From positions 1 to 8,353 of the forward strand of contig CAKRAT010000076.1 of the NCBI GenBank assembly GCA_934295165.1: a DNA stretch of 8,353 nt. The letters run 5' to 3'. The DNA comes from an uncultured Dorea sp. Lineage in GTDB: Bacteria > Bacillota > Clostridia > Lachnospirales > Lachnospiraceae. The notes beneath the pieces are model-generated. The model searched no databases. It saw nothing but the letters and a program-made list of their open reading frames with translations, and was not told the DNA's origin. Within the stretch, counting starts at the first letter, position 1. Each line of letters begins with the position of its first letter. Positions 7,029 to 8,353 of the stretch are shown one piece after another. The position numbers were made by a program, and so were the translations under genes.

Positions 7029-7071
7029 TATAAATCAAATGTATTTATGCAGGGTTAGTGCCTTTTTCTTT
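7016..7071 (+). terminator. Leader terminator controlled by antitermination
   Basis: Two 9-bp helices are stacked with a 2x2 internal loop. GGCATTAAC (7016-7024) pairs with GTTAGTGCC (7054-7062), and TGTATAAAT (7027-7035) pairs with ATTTATGCA (7043-7051), closing a 7-nt loop. A U-tract TTTTTCTTT (7063-7071) follows. It lies between the promoter and the PTS gene and shares bases with the antiterminator, so it should stop transcription unless the RNA-binding antiterminator stabilises the other fold. Confidence 0.88.
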
Positions 7072-7136
7072 ACATTAAAAAGAGGAAAGTGGCCTACACT
7101 ATGCATAGATACCGTACAAAGAAAAGGAGAAAAACT

Positions 7137-8353
7137 ATGAAAGACAAAATCTTTGGCGTATTGCAAAGAGTAGGGCGCAGCTTCATGCTCCCAATCGCAA
7201 TCCTTCCGGTAGCAGGATTGCTCCTTGGCCTTGGTAGTTCATTCACCAATGCCACAACAATCGCAACTTATGGACTGCAGGGAATTCTGGGAGAAGGAAC
7301 CATCCTTCATTCACTGCTGATCATCATGAACAAAGTCGGAAGTGCAATCTTCGATAACCTCCCGCTTATCTTTGCCGTTGGTGTAGCCATCGGTATGGCA
7401 AAGAAGGAGAAGGAAGTTGCGGCATTATCTGCACTGATCGCATACTTTGTTATGCATATTTCTGTTAACAGTATGCTGGAAATCAGCGGTAAGATCGCAG
7501 CAGACGGAACCATTTCCAAGGATGTGCTGGAAGGAACCATCGCTTCTGTATGTGGAATCAACACACTGCAGATGGGTGTATTTGGCGGTATCATCGTAGG
7601 TCTTGGTGTTGCGGCACTTCACAACCGTTTCCACAAAATCGTACTGCCGAATGCGTTATCATTCTTCGGCGGTTCAAGATTTGTTCCGATCATTTCAACG
7701 ATTACTTATATGTTCGTCGGAATTGCAATGTATTTCGTATGGCCGGTTGTGCAGAATGGTATCTATGCACTTGGAGGTCTGGTAACAGGAACTGGATATT
7801 TTGGAACACTGATCTTCGGTATTGTGAAACGTGCACTGATTCCATTCGGTCTGCACCATGTATTCTATCTTCCATTCTGGCAGACAGCTGTCGGCGGAAC
7901 GATGGAAGTCGGTGGAAAGCTGATTCAGGGAGGTCAGAATATTTTCTTCGCACAGCTTGCTGATTCTGCAAATATTACACATTTCAGTGCAGATGCAACA
8001 AGATATTTCTCCGGTGAGTTCATCTTCATGATCTTCGGACTTCCGGGTGCAGCACTTGCGATGTACCGTACAGCAAAACCAGAGAAGAAAAAAGCAGCTG
8101 GCGGACTTCTTCTTTCAGCAGCACTGACATGTATGTTAACAGGTATCACAGAGCCTCTGGAGTTCTCATTCCTGTTTGTAGCACCGGTTCTTTTTGCAGT
8201 GCAGGTTGTACTTGCAGGTAGTGCATATATGATCGCACATATCCTGAATATTGCGGTAGGACTGACATTCTCTGGTGGATTCTTAGATCTTCTGTTATTC
8301 GGTATCCTTCAGGGAAATGCGAAGACAAGCTGGATCAGAATCATTCCGGTAGG
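7137..8353 (+). CDS. ptsG: PTS glucose-type permease, EIIC domain, 3' partial
   Basis: Membrane EIIC domain of a glucose-family phosphotransferase permease, open from ATG 7137 to the window end (405 codons plus two bases). It begins MKDKIFGVLQRVGRSFMLPI then AILPVAGLLLG, the standard family N-terminus. DNLPLIFAVGVAIGMAKKEK follows, then RALIPFGLHHVFYLPFWQ (from about residue 232). The substrate-site motif GITEPLEFSFLF starts at about residue 336. The protein moves the sugar across the membrane and phosphorylates it using the EIIB domain, which should follow beyond the window; a C-terminal EIIA may also follow. The ribosome site AAGGAG (7124-7129) is 7 nt before ATG. Expression is probably induced by substrate through the antitermination leader upstream. 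Glucose is the best guess because of the GLHH motif and GlcT-like leader, but N-acetylglucosamine or maltose transporters of the same family are possible, so the symbol is tentative. Confidence 0.92.
   Translation, partial: MKDKIFGVLQRVGRSFMLPIAILPVAGLLLGLGSSFTNATTIATYGLQGILGEGTILHSLLIIMNKVGSAIFDNLPLIFAVGVAIGMAKKEKEVAALSALIAYFVMHISVNSMLEISGKIAADGTISKDVLEGTIASVCGINTLQMGVFGGIIVGLGVAALHNRFHKIVLPNALSFFGGSRFVPIISTITYMFVGIAMYFVWPVVQNGIYALGGLVTGTGYFGTLIFGIVKRALIPFGLHHVFYLPFWQTAVGGTMEVGGKLIQGGQNIFFAQLADSANITHFSADATRYFSGEFIFMIFGLPGAALAMYRTAKPEKKKAAGGLLLSAALTCMLTGITEPLEFSFLFVAPVLFAVQVVLAGSAYMIAHILNIAVGLTFSGGFLDLLLFGILQGNAKTSWIRIIPV

Noticed and set aside
6981..7071. Metabolite riboswitch upstream of the PTS gene
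   Set aside because: Too small and simple for known riboswitch classes; the RAT-like motif plus overlapping terminator explains it better.
7307..8328. Many short frames on both strands across the start of the PTS gene
   Set aside because: All are out of frame with the continuous EIIC reading frame from 7137, which carries the family motifs.

Overview
The window looks like chromosome from a moderately AT-rich, low-GC Gram-positive anaerobe, most likely a gut Clostridia of the Lachnospiraceae type. This is inferred from strong AGGAGG-like ribosome sites, intrinsic terminators with U-tracts, a BglG/GlcT-type antitermination leader, and the mix of CUT1 sugar ABC permeases, a PTS glucose-type permease and a phosphoketolase. 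The species cannot be fixed from sequence alone.

Layout, left to right. (1) 1-1631: the 3' part of a sugar ABC transporter operon, with two translationally coupled CUT1 permeases (MalF-like, 5' truncated by the window edge, and MalG-like, complete). (2) 1632-2016: no gene. It holds a 281-nt imperfect palindrome (1638-1918) that no feature type here explains, followed by an intrinsic terminator (1939-1981). (3) 2017-2971: a decayed divergent pair, a Cof-type HAD phosphatase (-) and a DeoR-type repressor (+). Each keeps its two ends but has lost its middle and its reading frame. (4) 3046-3945: an intact LysR-type regulator. (5) 3957-4056: a long bidirectional terminator shared with the convergent next gene. 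(6) 4095-6470 (-): a full-length xylulose-5-phosphate/fructose-6-phosphate phosphoketolase. (7) 6581-6924: a remnant of a PTS EIIA(Glc) domain, again with an apparent internal loss and a frame change. (8) 6946-7136: a well-formed PTS leader with a promoter (TTGACA-17-TATCAT), an antiterminator hairpin (RAT-like) and an overlapping terminator. (9) 7137-8353: the start of a glucose-type PTS EIIC gene that runs off the window.

Together the region is about carbohydrate uptake and catabolism. The ABC permeases and the PTS permease bring sugars in. Phosphoketolase splits xylulose-5-P or fructose-6-P to acetyl-phosphate plus a triose or tetrose phosphate. The PTS gene appears to be switched by substrate-dependent antitermination. 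The most unusual points are the large palindrome after the ABC operon and the repeated pattern of internally deleted genes (HAD, DeoR, EIIA) lying between intact ones. No clearly novel multi-gene system is visible.
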